Notes: generated from the sequence alone by a model not told the origin. Shown: positions 17,552 through 28,230, numbered from the stretch's first letter. The stretch: DNA of 44,156 nt from a bacterium (GCA_021789865.1 JAJYIX010000004.1:1-44156); one strand, 5' to 3'. Made by a program: numbers and translations.

Positions 17552-19291
17552 ATGATAAAACTACTTCGATATCTCAAACCCTATAAGTGGCCGTTGATAG
17601 CGGTCATTTTGCTGGCTATCGGCCAATCGGTCGCCAATCTATATCTCCCAACCCTTATGTCCAATATTGTCACAAACGGAATCGCCAAATTCGATACCGC
17701 CTACATTTGGCGCACGGGTATATGGATGGTTCTGGTGACATTCGGAGGTGTTGTCTGTGCCATTCTCGGAATTTACTACGCCTCCCAGGTGGCGGTCGGG
17801 ATGACCAAACTCATCCGCGCTGCTCTTTTCGACAAAGTCCAACTTTTTTCCCTCAACGAATTTGATCAGGTTTCAACCGCTTCCTTAATCACAAGGACGA
17901 CCAATGACACGACGCAGATTCAACAGGTGATGGTAATGATCCTGAATCTTTTCGTGACCGCTCCGATCACTCTGGTAGTCGGCGTAATTTTGGCCCTAAA
18001 CCAGGACGTCGAGCTGTCTTGGGTCCTGATCGCAATTCTACCTTTTTTGGTGGGAACGATCGTATTTCTTTTAATAAAAGCCGTTCCCCTATTTACAAAG
18101 ATGCAGGTCAAGCTCGATAAACTGAATCTCATTCTTGACGAGAATCTTCAAGGAGTCCGGGTCATCCGTGCTTTTGACAGGATAAAACACGAAGAAAAAC
18201 GTTTTGACGACGCCAATATCGAGGTCACGAATCTGGCTATAACGGTCAATCAATTGATATCGGTCATGATGCCGGTCATGATGTTCTTGATGAATATTTC
18301 CAGTCTCGCCATCATTTGGTTCGGCAGCCTTCGGGTCGCTGCTGGGACTCTGGATATCGGGGCAATGTTTGCTTTTTTACAATACGCTATTCAAATTCTT
18401 TTATCGGTACTTTTTGTCGCTATCGTATTCATCACTATTCCCCGCGCCGAAGCGTCGGCCAAAAGAATCCAAGAAGTGATGGATATCGACCCTGACATAT
18501 CCGATCCGAAAAAGCCCGAAAAGGGGGGAAAAATCAAGGGCCATGTTGAATTCAGGAACGTCACATTCAGTTATCACGGTGCCGAAAAACCGGCACTGGA
18601 GAATATTTCTTTTGTTGCTGCGCCGGGTAAAGTGACCGCAATAATCGGTGGGACCGGATCGGGCAAATCAACACTCGTAAACCTTATTCCCCGTTTTTAC
18701 GACGTTGAAAGCGGAGCCGTGTTGGTTGACAAAATCGATGTCAGAAAAATGACTCAGGCGGCCTTACGGGAAAAAATTGGATTAGTTCCTCAAAAAGCGA
18801 TTCTTTTTGCCGGTTCGATCAAAGACAATCTCCGTTTTGGCAAGGAAAACGCAACCGATAAAGAAATGAAACGCGCCGTGGAGATTGCCCAGGCATCGGA
18901 ATTTATCGAAAAAATGCCCGAAAAAATGGATTCAGTGATCGCCCAAGGCGGTACCAACGTCTCAGGAGGTCAGAAGCAGCGGCTATCAATCGCCCGAGCG
19001 CTGATTAGAAAACCGGAAATATACGTTTTCGACGATACCTTTTCCGCCTTGGATTTTAAGACCGACGCCAAGCTACGGATGGCTTTGAAATCCGAGACTA
19101 AAAATGCAACCGTCTTAATCGTCGCTCAAAGAGTCAGCACGGTAATCGATGCCGACCAGATAATTGTTCTCGATGAAGGACGAATCGTCGGAATCGGCGT
19201 ACACAAAAATCTTATGAAGTCCTGCAAAGTATATGCAGACATAGTTTCGTCGCAGTTGTCGCCGTCGGAAATTGCCAAGGAGTCAGTATGA
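17552..19291 (+). CDS. ABC exporter, fused TMD-NBD (heterodimer subunit A)
   Basis: ABC_membrane TMD, GGTGSGKST Walker A, NVSGGQKQRLSIARAL signature. Confidence 0.9.
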   Translation: MIKLLRYLKPYKWPLIAVILLAIGQSVANLYLPTLMSNIVTNGIAKFDTAYIWRTGIWMVLVTFGGVVCAILGIYYASQVAVGMTKLIRAALFDKVQLFSLNEFDQVSTASLITRTTNDTTQIQQVMVMILNLFVTAPITLVVGVILALNQDVELSWVLIAILPFLVGTIVFLLIKAVPLFTKMQVKLDKLNLILDENLQGVRVIRAFDRIKHEEKRFDDANIEVTNLAITVNQLISVMMPVMMFLMNISSLAIIWFGSLRVAAGTLDIGAMFAFLQYAIQILLSVLFVAIVFITIPRAEASAKRIQEVMDIDPDISDPKKPEKGGKIKGHVEFRNVTFSYHGAEKPALENISFVAAPGKVTAIIGGTGSGKSTLVNLIPRFYDVESGAVLVDKIDVRKMTQAALREKIGLVPQKAILFAGSIKDNLRFGKENATDKEMKRAVEIAQASEFIEKMPEKMDSVIAQGGTNVSGGQKQRLSIARALIRKPEIYVFDDTFSALDFKTDAKLRMALKSETKNATVLIVAQRVSTVIDADQIIVLDEGRIVGIGVHKNLMKSCKVYADIVSSQLSPSEIAKESV

Positions 19292-21213
19292 ACGAAAAAA
19301 ATAAAACAAAAAAGGAACAACTACCCGGGGGCCCGATGAATCGAGGCGGCTTTGGGGCAATGGGTCAGCCGGTCGAAAAAGCCAAAGATTTTGGCGGTAC
19401 CTTGAAAAGACTTCTAAGCTACTTTTTTCCGGAAAAAATATTGCTTTATACAATCGTCGGGGCCGCCGTCCTCGGGACCGTGTTCAATATCGTTGGGCCA
19501 AAGATTTTGGGACTGGCGACTACAAAATTATTTGACGACCTGATCGCCAGTTTCATCGTCCAGATAAAAAATTATCAAATTAAACAAGCGTTGATTGCGA
19601 ATCCGACGCTGGCGCTTCACACCGCCCCCGTCCCGGGAATTGAATTCGGATATATCGGACATATCGCTATGATTCTTTTGATCCTCTATGTTGTCAGCGC
19701 CATTTTTACTTTTATTCAACAATATTTAATGGTCGGGTTGGCTCAACGGACCATATACAAGATGAGGCGTCAGGTCGACGAAAAATTGTCGCGCTTGCCA
19801 TTAAAATACTTCGACGGCCGGACTCATGGAGAAATTCTCAGCCGGGCTGTAAATGACATGGACAACATCAGCTCAACCCTTCAACAAAGTGTGTCGCAGC
19901 TTATCACCTCGGTTGTCAGTATCGTCGGAGTCCTGATAATGATGCTCTCGATCAGTCTTATATTGACGGTTATCGTACTGGCGACTTTGCCACTAAGCAT
20001 CTTCGTAGTGACAATAATCGCCGGACGATCACAAGACTACTTTCGTCGCCAGCAAAAATCTTTGGGTGACTTGAACGGTCATGTTGAAGAAATGTACAGC
20101 GGTCATAAAATAGTCAAAGCCTTCGGTCATGAAAAAAAGGCCACGAGTCAATTTGAAGTTTTGAATGAAAGTCTTTACGACGCCGGATGGAAAGCCCAGT
20201 TTGTTTCCGGCGTCATCATGCCTTTGATGAGATTTGTCGGTAATCTCGGATATGCCCTGGTCGCTGTCGTGGGAGGACTGTTGGTGACCCAAAATACCAT
20301 TTCCCTTGGTGACGTCCAGGCCTTTATCCAATATTCCTCTCAGTTTACATTTCCAATCACGCAACTCGCCAATATCGCCAACATCATCCAATCGGCTATA
20401 GCATCGGCCGAACGAGTCTTCGAGCTTTTGGATGAAGAAGAGGAAATTCCGGAAGCAAAAAAACCATTTGTGATAAACAAAGAAAAAGGTGCTGTAAAAT
20501 TCGATCACGTCCAATTCGGTTACAGTAAAGACAAAATACTTATGAAAGACATGAACTTCAGCGTCAAGCCGGGTCAAATGATTGCCGTCGTCGGTCCGAC
20601 CGGAGCCGGTAAAACTACCTTAGTCAACTTGTTGATGAGATTTTACGAAGTCCAAGGCGGAAGAATACTCGTCGATGACGTCGACATAACCAAGCTCAAA
20701 CGGGGAGCTCTTCGGAGAATGTTCGGGATGGTCCTCCAAGATACCTGGTTATTTCACGGAACCTTAAGGGATAATATCGCCTATGGACGAGAAGATGCGA
20801 CCGAAGAGCAAATCGTCGCCGCCTCAAAAGCGGCCTACGCCGACCATTTTATCAGAACTTTACCCGAAGGATACGGAACGGTGCTAAACGAAGACGCGAC
20901 AAATATTTCCCAAGGACAAAAGCAACTTTTGACAATTGCCCGTGCATTTCTGGCGGATCCAGAAATTTTGATACTAGACGAAGCGACCAGTAGCGTCGAC
21001 ACCAGGACGGAACTTCTTATCCAGGACGCGATGAGCCGTCTGATGAAAGGTCGAACCAACTTTGTCATCGCCCACAGGCTTTCGACCATCCGCGATGCCG
21101 ACCTCATCCTCGTCATGAATCACGGAACGATAATCGAAAAAGGTACCCACAAGGAACTTTTAGCCAAAAAAGGTTTTTATGCCGATTTGTATAACAGCCA
21201 ATTCAGGGATTAG
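19288..21213 (+). CDS. ABC exporter, fused TMD-NBD (heterodimer subunit B)
   Basis: TMD plus GPTGAGKTT Walker A, NISQGQKQLLTIARAF signature; 4-nt overlap with previous gene. Confidence 0.9.
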   Translation: MNEKNKTKKEQLPGGPMNRGGFGAMGQPVEKAKDFGGTLKRLLSYFFPEKILLYTIVGAAVLGTVFNIVGPKILGLATTKLFDDLIASFIVQIKNYQIKQALIANPTLALHTAPVPGIEFGYIGHIAMILLILYVVSAIFTFIQQYLMVGLAQRTIYKMRRQVDEKLSRLPLKYFDGRTHGEILSRAVNDMDNISSTLQQSVSQLITSVVSIVGVLIMMLSISLILTVIVLATLPLSIFVVTIIAGRSQDYFRRQQKSLGDLNGHVEEMYSGHKIVKAFGHEKKATSQFEVLNESLYDAGWKAQFVSGVIMPLMRFVGNLGYALVAVVGGLLVTQNTISLGDVQAFIQYSSQFTFPITQLANIANIIQSAIASAERVFELLDEEEEIPEAKKPFVINKEKGAVKFDHVQFGYSKDKILMKDMNFSVKPGQMIAVVGPTGAGKTTLVNLLMRFYEVQGGRILVDDVDITKLKRGALRRMFGMVLQDTWLFHGTLRDNIAYGREDATEEQIVAASKAAYADHFIRTLPEGYGTVLNEDATNISQGQKQLLTIARAFLADPEILILDEATSSVDTRTELLIQDAMSRLMKGRTNFVIAHRLSTIRDADLILVMNHGTIIEKGTHKELLAKKGFYADLYNSQFRD

Positions 21214-21938
21214 CGAGTGGCTCGCTGTGTTATCCTGGCGCGCAAAAAATCAGGCGTTAACGGAGAGTCTACCCCAGGAATCACAAACTTACTTAAGAAA
21301 GTATTGCCGGTCATTTTCCCGGTGACAATTTCTTCTACGGATTTGCCTATACCGCTTTGTACATATCTATTGATTTGCGGCATCTCCGGCATTTGTGGGA
21401 AATAATCGGGAGTAGTCACTCCTGTATTGACGACAGAATCATACACTTTTGATGACATTATTGATATTTCAGGTAAGGATTTTAACCCTATTTTTCTTAG
21501 ATTGTCTGAAATCTTTTTCTTGAAAGTTTTATCTAATAGTTGACTTTCCTTTCCTTCAAGCAACTGTGGAATTTTTTTATCACCAAATTTGCTTTGTACG
21601 GCAAACCAGTCATCTTTATTATATTCATCCATTATCCTGAAAAACTCCGCCATCATTTGATAATTTTCCCCAAAAATTTTTTCCGGATTTTGATTAAAAG
21701 CTGTCATCAACTTGTCGTTTCCGGCAAAAGAATCTGCCATAAAATAACTTAATATGGAAAGTGTCGCCGGGATATTGTATAGTCGGCCGATATTAACATA
21801 TTTTCTAATGAATTCATCTGATTTTCCTGATAAGGCAAGAAGTGTTTTTGCGAAATCTACTATTAACTTATGCGAGTTTCGTTCAACAAGGCCCCTCAAC
21901 GCACCAATTTGATTTTCAGCTAAACTTTGGCTGGCCAT
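21210..21938 (-). CDS. hypothetical protein
   Basis: 242-aa ORF, no recognised domain. Confidence 0.5.
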   Translation of the reverse strand: MASQSLAENQIGALRGLVERNSHKLIVDFAKTLLALSGKSDEFIRKYVNIGRLYNIPATLSILSYFMADSFAGNDKLMTAFNQNPEKIFGENYQMMAEFFRIMDEYNKDDWFAVQSKFGDKKIPQLLEGKESQLLDKTFKKKISDNLRKIGLKSLPEISIMSSKVYDSVVNTGVTTPDYFPQMPEMPQINRYVQSGIGKSVEEIVTGKMTGNTFLSKFVIPGVDSPLTPDFLRARITQRATR

Positions 21939-21992
21939 GTTTGAGTCATTATAACAGCCTAAGTATACTATTTCAACAAACTCGCAGTTCGA

Positions 21993-22676
21993 CTATGAAG
22001 AATCGTGATTCTCAATTACGTCTTCCATCTTCGTCACGTCTTCGATTATAAATTTGACCCCAAGAGATATCGCTTCCGATTCGGTCAGGTGACCTGTCAA
22101 GACGACGACAGGTTCGACTCCGGCATTTTTTGCCATCAAGACGTCATTTTTCGCATCGCCGACAAAAATAGCTTCTTCTTTTTTTATCCGCTGTTTTTCC
22201 AAAATAAGATTTATCATCAGAGGATCGGGCTTGGTTTTTTCCGCCGGGATATCGTCGTGAGCCGTCACGATCTGACAAAAAACATTCGGGATCTTGAATC
22301 TCGGCATGATATTATCGACGAGCATGTTCCTTTGGCTTCCGGTCGCCACCGCCAGCAGGTATTTTTTACTTAGCTTCTCCAATAGCTGATTTACTCCTTT
22401 GACTTCCCGCAAAGCGTTCGTAAACGTATTTCGGAGGAACTTTTCGTTATAGAAAATGTCATTCGCTTTTTCCAACAGCTCCGGCTTTTCCAGAAGTAAT
22501 TCCCGAAGCTCTTCCTTAAAAGGTTGGCCCCAACGCCTCTTTATCCTGATATCCATTTCCTTTTCGGACATTGCCACTCCAAGGCTTTTGAGCGTTTCTC
22601 TGTAGCAGTCGTAATATCCGTTTTTTGAACCAATGACAATTACATCATCCCAATCAAATATTATAAGTTTGATCAT
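21993..22676 (-). CDS. HAD-superfamily hydrolase
   Basis: IFDWDDV; TGSQRN; KPDPLMI; VGDAKNDVLMAKNAG. Confidence 0.85.
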   Translation of the reverse strand: MIKLIIFDWDDVIVIGSKNGYYDCYRETLKSLGVAMSEKEMDIRIKRRWGQPFKEELRELLLEKPELLEKANDIFYNEKFLRNTFTNALREVKGVNQLLEKLSKKYLLAVATGSQRNMLVDNIMPRFKIPNVFCQIVTAHDDIPAEKTKPDPLMINLILEKQRIKKEEAIFVGDAKNDVLMAKNAGVEPVVVLTGHLTESEAISLGVKFIIEDVTKMEDVIENHDSS

Positions 22677-22832
22677 TCATATATTTTAAGACTAAAAATT
22701 GTTTTTTGTCATCATTAAGTCAATCGTGGAAAATATTTTGGTGACTTTGGAATGTTTTATAAAAAAGACGGTAAAAAGGTGCGAAGTACTTGTTCTTATT
22801 TTTGAAAATAGGTGTAAAATGATATTTTTAAT

Positions 22833-23636
22833 ATGTCCGAAGACGTTATAGTCGTAAAAAATCTTCTAAAAAAATTTTCTGATATCGTCGCTGTCCAAAA
22901 TATCAACTTCGATGTCAAAAAAAGCGAAGTCTTCGCCTTCTTGGGTCCGAACGGCGCCGGAAAATCAACGACAATTAAGATATTGATCACGTTGCTCCAA
23001 CCGACCTCGGGTGACGGGACAATAGACAACCTGAGTGTCATCGATAATCCGTCGGGTGTCCGAAAAATTATCGGTTACGTCCCGCAAATGATTTCGGTCG
23101 ACGGTACTTTGACGGCGTACGAGAATCTGATGCTCATGGCCAAGTTATACGACATTCCCGGATCCGATCGTGAAAATCGCATCGATGAAGTTTTGTCATT
23201 TATAGATCTTTCGAAACAAAAAAATCTCCTGGTCCGGACTTTTTCTGGTGGAATGATCAGAAAACTGGAAATCGCTCAAGCTATCCTTCACCGGCCGGCT
23301 GTCCTTTTTTTGGACGAACCGACGAGCGGTCTTGATCCAATCGCCAGAAAAAATATTTGGAAACATTTATTGGAAATCAGAAAAATATATGGAACGACGA
23401 TTTTTTTCTCAACTCACTACATGGACGAGGCCGAAGAGGTAAGCGACCGGGTCGCCATAATGCACCTCGGTAAGATTTCAGCCATCGGAACCGTTGAAGA
23501 ACTAAAGGCCAAAACAAAAAAGGCCAAAGCGACACTCGAAGACGCTTTTATTTATTTTACCGGCTCAAGCCTCCAGGAGACCGGCAACTTCCGCGACATA
23601 AGGAGAACTCGGGAAGTTGAACGAAAACTGGGGTGA
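22833..23636 (+). CDS. ABC transporter ATP-binding protein (DrrA-like)
   Basis: GPNGAGKSTT; TFSGGMIRKLEIAQAILHRPAVLFLDEPTSGLDP. Confidence 0.9.
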   Translation: MSEDVIVVKNLLKKFSDIVAVQNINFDVKKSEVFAFLGPNGAGKSTTIKILITLLQPTSGDGTIDNLSVIDNPSGVRKIIGYVPQMISVDGTLTAYENLMLMAKLYDIPGSDRENRIDEVLSFIDLSKQKNLLVRTFSGGMIRKLEIAQAILHRPAVLFLDEPTSGLDPIARKNIWKHLLEIRKIYGTTIFFSTHYMDEAEEVSDRVAIMHLGKISAIGTVEELKAKTKKAKATLEDAFIYFTGSSLQETGNFRDIRRTREVERKLG

Positions 23637-24415
23637 CTGATATGGAATACATCAGACAGATTATCTATAAATCCTATGTTATGGCCGAAATGGAAGTGAG
23701 AAAACTTCTTCATGACCCGACCGAATTGGTCACCCGGGCCGTCCAACCAATTTTATGGCTCGGAGTCTTTGGCGAAGCTTTGAGCAAAGTCAGGGCCATC
23801 CCGACCGGTAATGTCAGTTATCTGCAGTTTATCACTCCGGGAATCCTCACCCAATCGGTTACCTTCATCGCAATTTTTTACGGAATCGCCATCATATGGG
23901 AACGCGACATGGGTCTTTTACAAAAACTGTTGGTGACGCCGACACCTAGATTGGCGTTGGTTTTAGGCAAAATGATATCGGCCGGTATCCGTGGTCTGTC
24001 TCAGGCGGTGATAATCTATATTTTTGCCATTATTTTGCAGATAAAACTCAATATCTCCGTTGTCTCGGTGACGGGAGTTTTTCTTATCATCATGCTCGGG
24101 GCCGGATTTTTTACCGGCTTGTCGATGATTATCGCCTCGCTCGTCAAGACTAGGGAACGTTTTATGGGGATAGGCCAAGTGATTACCTTGCCGCTTTTTT
24201 TCGCTTCAAATGCCATTTATCCGATCGCGATCATGCCAACTTGGCTTCAAATCGTCGCTAAAGTTAATCCTCTATCTTACATGGTCGACGGTTTACGGGC
24301 TCTCATCGTCACCGGCAATTACTCCATGCTTCCCCATGACATAGTTATTCTCGTGATAGCGACATCGCTTATCGCTTTGGTCAGTACTTACATGTATCCT
24401 AAAGTCGTCATATAA
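23633..24415 (+). CDS. ABC-2 type permease (DrrB-like)
   Basis: ABC-2 membrane protein, coupled (4-nt overlap) to upstream ATPase. Confidence 0.9.
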   Translation: MTDMEYIRQIIYKSYVMAEMEVRKLLHDPTELVTRAVQPILWLGVFGEALSKVRAIPTGNVSYLQFITPGILTQSVTFIAIFYGIAIIWERDMGLLQKLLVTPTPRLALVLGKMISAGIRGLSQAVIIYIFAIILQIKLNISVVSVTGVFLIIMLGAGFFTGLSMIIASLVKTRERFMGIGQVITLPLFFASNAIYPIAIMPTWLQIVAKVNPLSYMVDGLRALIVTGNYSMLPHDIVILVIATSLIALVSTYMYPKVVI

Positions 24416-24423
24416 AAAAACCG

Positions 24424-26250
24424 CTAGTCGATCTTGAAGAGTCTCAAAGTGTTTAGAAGTACAAAAGCGGATGATATCTCATGGATGACGGTCGTTTCTA
24501 TCAGGTTTATTTTCCCGGACAGGACTAGGACTACGGCGATCAAATGAATGAAAGTGGCAATAGATATATCCTCTTTGATGATTCTGAAAGTCTTCTTGGA
24601 AACGTCGATTATTGAGGGGATCGAGGCAATGTCATTATTTAAAAGAACGATGTCGGCTGCATTCAGCGTCAACTCCACGCCCCCGCCACCTCCCATCGCT
24701 ATTCCGACTTGAGCTTTGGCCAAAGCCGGCGCATCGTTTATGCCGTCGCCGACCATGACGATATTTTTTCCTTTTTCAAGTCTTTTTTCGACTTCCGATA
24801 CTTTTCCCGAAGGTGAGACGTCGGCGACAAAACTCGCTTGAGGCAGTTTAGAAACAATTGCTTGGGCGACTTCTTTTTTGTCGCCGGTGACGACAATTGT
24901 TTCCAAATGTTTTTCCGACAAAGTGGAAAATAATTTTACAGATTCAGGTCTCAATCTGTCTAAAAGAAATATCACCCCGATCAAACGGTTGTTTTCCCCC
25001 ACATATACCGGCGTCGCTCCTTGTCGTTCTTTCGAAGAGATCTTTTTTATGATTTCATTGTCGACTTTTATATTTTGTTTTATCAGTAAAGTCGAGTTAC
25101 CCAAAAAAATTTTCGAATTACCAGACTCCGCCGTCATGCCGGCACCGACATCGGTCTTGACGGCTTTTAACTTTAGTAGACTGACACCCATTTCCTTGGC
25201 TTTTTTGGTAATCGGAGCGGCCAAAGGGTGGTTGGAAAAATTCTCTATGCTGGCCGCCACCGCCAGAATCTCCCGACGATTTTTACTAAGTTCAAGTATA
25301 TCCTCGACCTCGGGTTTGCCTGAGGTAATCGTTCCGGTCTTGTCAAACAAAAAAGTCGTTGCCCTGGTGATATTTTCCAGCGAAGAGCTGCTTTTTACAA
25401 GAATTCCTCTCCTGGCCAGAATCGTGATCCCAATCGTCGTCGCCACCGGAACGATAATGGCAAAAATTACCGGAACGATGGCGATCCAAAACGATAGAGC
25501 CATTAAAATGTTACTGGTAAATATAAAAATCATCACAACACCAGTGACAGCCACGCCGGTCGTAATCCAAGCGTATCTGTTGACGACTCGCGCCAGAGGC
25601 GCTTTGCCTTCTTGAGCATCGGTCACCAACTTCTGGATTCTGAAAAGAGTTGAGTCGATAGACTTTACCTGGGCTACGGATTCAAAGTAGTCGCCGGTGT
25701 TTATCGACCCGGCCAAGAGTTTATCGCCCTTTTTTTTGACGATCGGCTTTGATTCTCCAGTGACGACCGATTCATCCACCAGCGCTTCATCAAATTCCAA
25801 TGAGGAATCGACGGCAACTCTTTCGCCGCTTTTGATGAGTAAAGTATCGCCAATTTGAATATCGCTAATCAACATTTCTTTTGTCTCCCCGTGTCTTCGA
25901 ATGACGGCCATCTTCGGTAGTTTTTCCGATATTTTAGTGATCGACTTTTTTATTCTTTCTAAAATATAGGTCTTGAATAAGTCACCGACGAGAATGATGA
26001 TTATAAAAATCAGCGCAACATTGACCTTTCCTAGGAATAAAAGTAAATATATGGTGACGATCGGTGGTAAGGATAGGTCAAGTTGTTTTTTTACGAGGGC
26101 TGCTGATATTGATCGATAATATGGTAAAAGTCCGAATACGGCGGCAAAATAAGCGATAAACGTAAATTCTGGGAAGACAATTGATATCAGCAAGCATGAA
26201 ATAACAAAGATCAAAGAAAAAATAATCAAAATAAGAGATTTTTTTTCCAT
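24424..26250 (-). CDS. P-type ATPase, heavy-metal-like architecture but lacking CPx
   Basis: VTGESKP, DKTGT, SNHPLA, VGDGINDAPAL; TM motif reads IVPVATTIG. Confidence 0.9.
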   Translation of the reverse strand: MEKKSLILIIFSLIFVISCLLISIVFPEFTFIAYFAAVFGLLPYYRSISAALVKKQLDLSLPPIVTIYLLLFLGKVNVALIFIIIILVGDLFKTYILERIKKSITKISEKLPKMAVIRRHGETKEMLISDIQIGDTLLIKSGERVAVDSSLEFDEALVDESVVTGESKPIVKKKGDKLLAGSINTGDYFESVAQVKSIDSTLFRIQKLVTDAQEGKAPLARVVNRYAWITTGVAVTGVVMIFIFTSNILMALSFWIAIVPVIFAIIVPVATTIGITILARRGILVKSSSSLENITRATTFLFDKTGTITSGKPEVEDILELSKNRREILAVAASIENFSNHPLAAPITKKAKEMGVSLLKLKAVKTDVGAGMTAESGNSKIFLGNSTLLIKQNIKVDNEIIKKISSKERQGATPVYVGENNRLIGVIFLLDRLRPESVKLFSTLSEKHLETIVVTGDKKEVAQAIVSKLPQASFVADVSPSGKVSEVEKRLEKGKNIVMVGDGINDAPALAKAQVGIAMGGGGGVELTLNAADIVLLNNDIASIPSIIDVSKKTFRIIKEDISIATFIHLIAVVLVLSGKINLIETTVIHEISSAFVLLNTLRLFKID

Positions 26251-26294
26251 AGTGACTAGTATAGACCATTTTTAGTTTTTGATATAATGATGGC

Positions 26295-26705
26295 ATGATT
26301 CTCCGTCATATTACGCTAAAAGACTACAGAAAATTGATTGGTTTCTGGAAAGATAATTATTTTGTAAACGAACTTGATGACCTAAAACCTTTCAAAATGT
26401 TTATGAAGAAAAACCCGAAAATGAGTTTCCTAGTCGAAGAAAAAGGGAAAATCCTGGGGACCGTCCTCGGCTCTTTTGATGGCCGCCGCGGATACATACA
26501 AAAACTGGTCGTTTCCAAATCCCAGCGCGGTAAAGGAATAGGCAAACAATTGATAAATAGCGCCGTCAAAAAACTCGAGTCCCTTGGAGCTTTATACATA
26601 CCGGTCAGCTGCGAAATCGGCAACTTACCTTTTTACGAAAAAAACGGTTTCAAAAAAACTGATCAAGTAACGATGAGCATCTCTCATTCGACCTACAAAA
26701 AATAA
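26295..26705 (+). CDS. GNAT-family N-acetyltransferase
   Basis: IQKLVVSKSQRGKGIGKQLINSAVKK. Confidence 0.85.
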   Translation: MILRHITLKDYRKLIGFWKDNYFVNELDDLKPFKMFMKKNPKMSFLVEEKGKILGTVLGSFDGRRGYIQKLVVSKSQRGKGIGKQLINSAVKKLESLGALYIPVSCEIGNLPFYEKNGFKKTDQVTMSISHSTYKK

Positions 26706-26707
26706 AT

Positions 26708-27118
26708 ATGAACATACGGATCGTCAGCGGAATCCTTATAGAAAAAGATGGCGCTTTTCTTTTCGGAAAAAAAAGAAAAGATGTCGGTCCATATCCGAAT
26801 ACTTGGGTGATGATCGGCGGCGGAATCAGGATGGATCGGGAATCAATCATTGAGGGAGCATTAAGAGAAGTTGAAGAAGAGTGCGGGCTAAAAATATCAA
26901 ATTTGGAAAGATTATCATTCGACGAGGATTATGAGCCGGACAAAAATGGTGAAATGACTCATTATTTATTTATAGTTTTTACCGCAAAATATATATCCGG
27001 CACCCCCAAAGCCGGAGACGACGTGGTTGAGCTTAAATGGATCAAGAAGAATGAGTTGAAAAAGTATCCCCTTTCAAGACCGTCTATAAAGCTGTTCAAA
27101 GAATTAAATTGGATCTGA
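26708..27118 (+). CDS. NUDIX hydrolase
   Basis: GGGIRMDRESIIEGALREVEEECGL (Nudix box). Confidence 0.9.
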   Translation: MNIRIVSGILIEKDGAFLFGKKRKDVGPYPNTWVMIGGGIRMDRESIIEGALREVEEECGLKISNLERLSFDEDYEPDKNGEMTHYLFIVFTAKYISGTPKAGDDVVELKWIKKNELKKYPLSRPSIKLFKELNWI

Positions 27119-27125
27119 GGTAAGA

Positions 27126-27926
27126 TCAACTTGTGATTTTTACAATCTCCTTGAAGACATTGGGCGCTGACGATATGAAAGTAAAATGCTCTTTCCACTT
27201 TAAAATCGCATCCGTGTAATCTATTTTATTCCCGGTAAAATCGGTGACGACCCCACCGGCTTCTTCGATAATTACCTGCGGTCCAACAATATCCCAAATC
27301 CTCATCGACCGATTCAGATAGGCTCCGAACTTGCCTTCGGCGACCATCATGGCATCATAGACGCTGTTGGTACATCTGAGATTCTGAATTTTATTCACGA
27401 GCTGCCCTATGATCCTTAGTTCTTTCTCGGTAATCTTCGTGTCTTCAAGGTGGCTGTCAATGCCGTAGGCCACTAACATTTTTATAAGATCCACCCCTTT
27501 ATTTACCGAAATTTTAGTTTCGTTACGGTAAGCTCCATATCCTTTTTCAGCAAAGTAGATTTCATCAAAAGCAGGCAGTGCGACTCCACCGGCGATTGGC
27601 AGATCGTCTTTTAGTAATCCGATAATGACACCGTACATATGGATTCCGGCGGCAAAATTGGAAGTGCCGTCTACAGGATCTATGACCCAGGTAAATTCCG
27701 AACCGTTGTCGATGACGCCGCTTTCTTCGTCGATTATATTGTGGTCAGGGTAGTCTTTTTTTATTTGTTCAACCAAAACCCTTCCTATTTCCAAATCCGC
27801 TTCTGTCAATACTTGATTGTTGTCGCCTTGTTTTATCGTTGAAGAGACATGGCCAAATTTTTCCTTGGCAATTAAGGAGGATTTTTTCAGAAGTCCCAAA
27901 ATGAAGTCTTTGTAAACCATAGACAA
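27126..27926 (-). CDS. inositol monophosphatase-family protein
   Basis: DEESG; WVIDPVDGTSNFAAG; RIWDIVGPQVIIEEAGG. Confidence 0.9.
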   Translation of the reverse strand: MSMVYKDFILGLLKKSSLIAKEKFGHVSSTIKQGDNNQVLTEADLEIGRVLVEQIKKDYPDHNIIDEESGVIDNGSEFTWVIDPVDGTSNFAAGIHMYGVIIGLLKDDLPIAGGVALPAFDEIYFAEKGYGAYRNETKISVNKGVDLIKMLVAYGIDSHLEDTKITEKELRIIGQLVNKIQNLRCTNSVYDAMMVAEGKFGAYLNRSMRIWDIVGPQVIIEEAGGVVTDFTGNKIDYTDAILKWKEHFTFISSAPNVFKEIVKITS

Positions 27927-27941
27927 ATTCTACCAAAAATA

Positions 27942-28193
27942 TCAGGCTTTATAGACTTCCACGCCTTCGTGAACAGGTTTGTCGACCTTGATGGCGATAT
28001 CTTGTCCGGCATCGGCTTTTTCCAGGACTTTATGTTCTTCTTGAATAGAGGTCACTGTCTGGGTGAATAATTCTTGACCGTGACGGACAAATTTTACCGT
28101 ATCGCCCACCGAAAAAGGAGATTCTGCCTTGAAAGCTGCAACGCTGATCTTTCCGAAATAATGGGTGATCACGCCAATTTTTTGATCGGCCAT
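27942..28193 (-). CDS. EF-Tu domain-2-like small protein
   Basis: IGVITHYFGKISVAAFKAESPFSVGDTVKFVRHGQEL beta-barrel-like sequence. Confidence 0.6.
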   Translation of the reverse strand: MADQKIGVITHYFGKISVAAFKAESPFSVGDTVKFVRHGQELFTQTVTSIQEEHKVLEKADAGQDIAIKVDKPVHEGVEVYKA

Positions 28194-28230
28194 AAAAAAC
28201 CATCACCACCTTCCTAAAGATAGTATAAAC

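Noticed and set aside
20029-20577. 182-aa minus-strand ORF inside ABC exporter subunit B
   Set aside because: Antisense shadow of a conserved ABC coding region.
24878-25615. 245-aa plus-strand ORF antisense to the P-type ATPase
   Set aside because: Long, but explained by antisense of a conserved CDS with biased codon usage; no recognisable domain.
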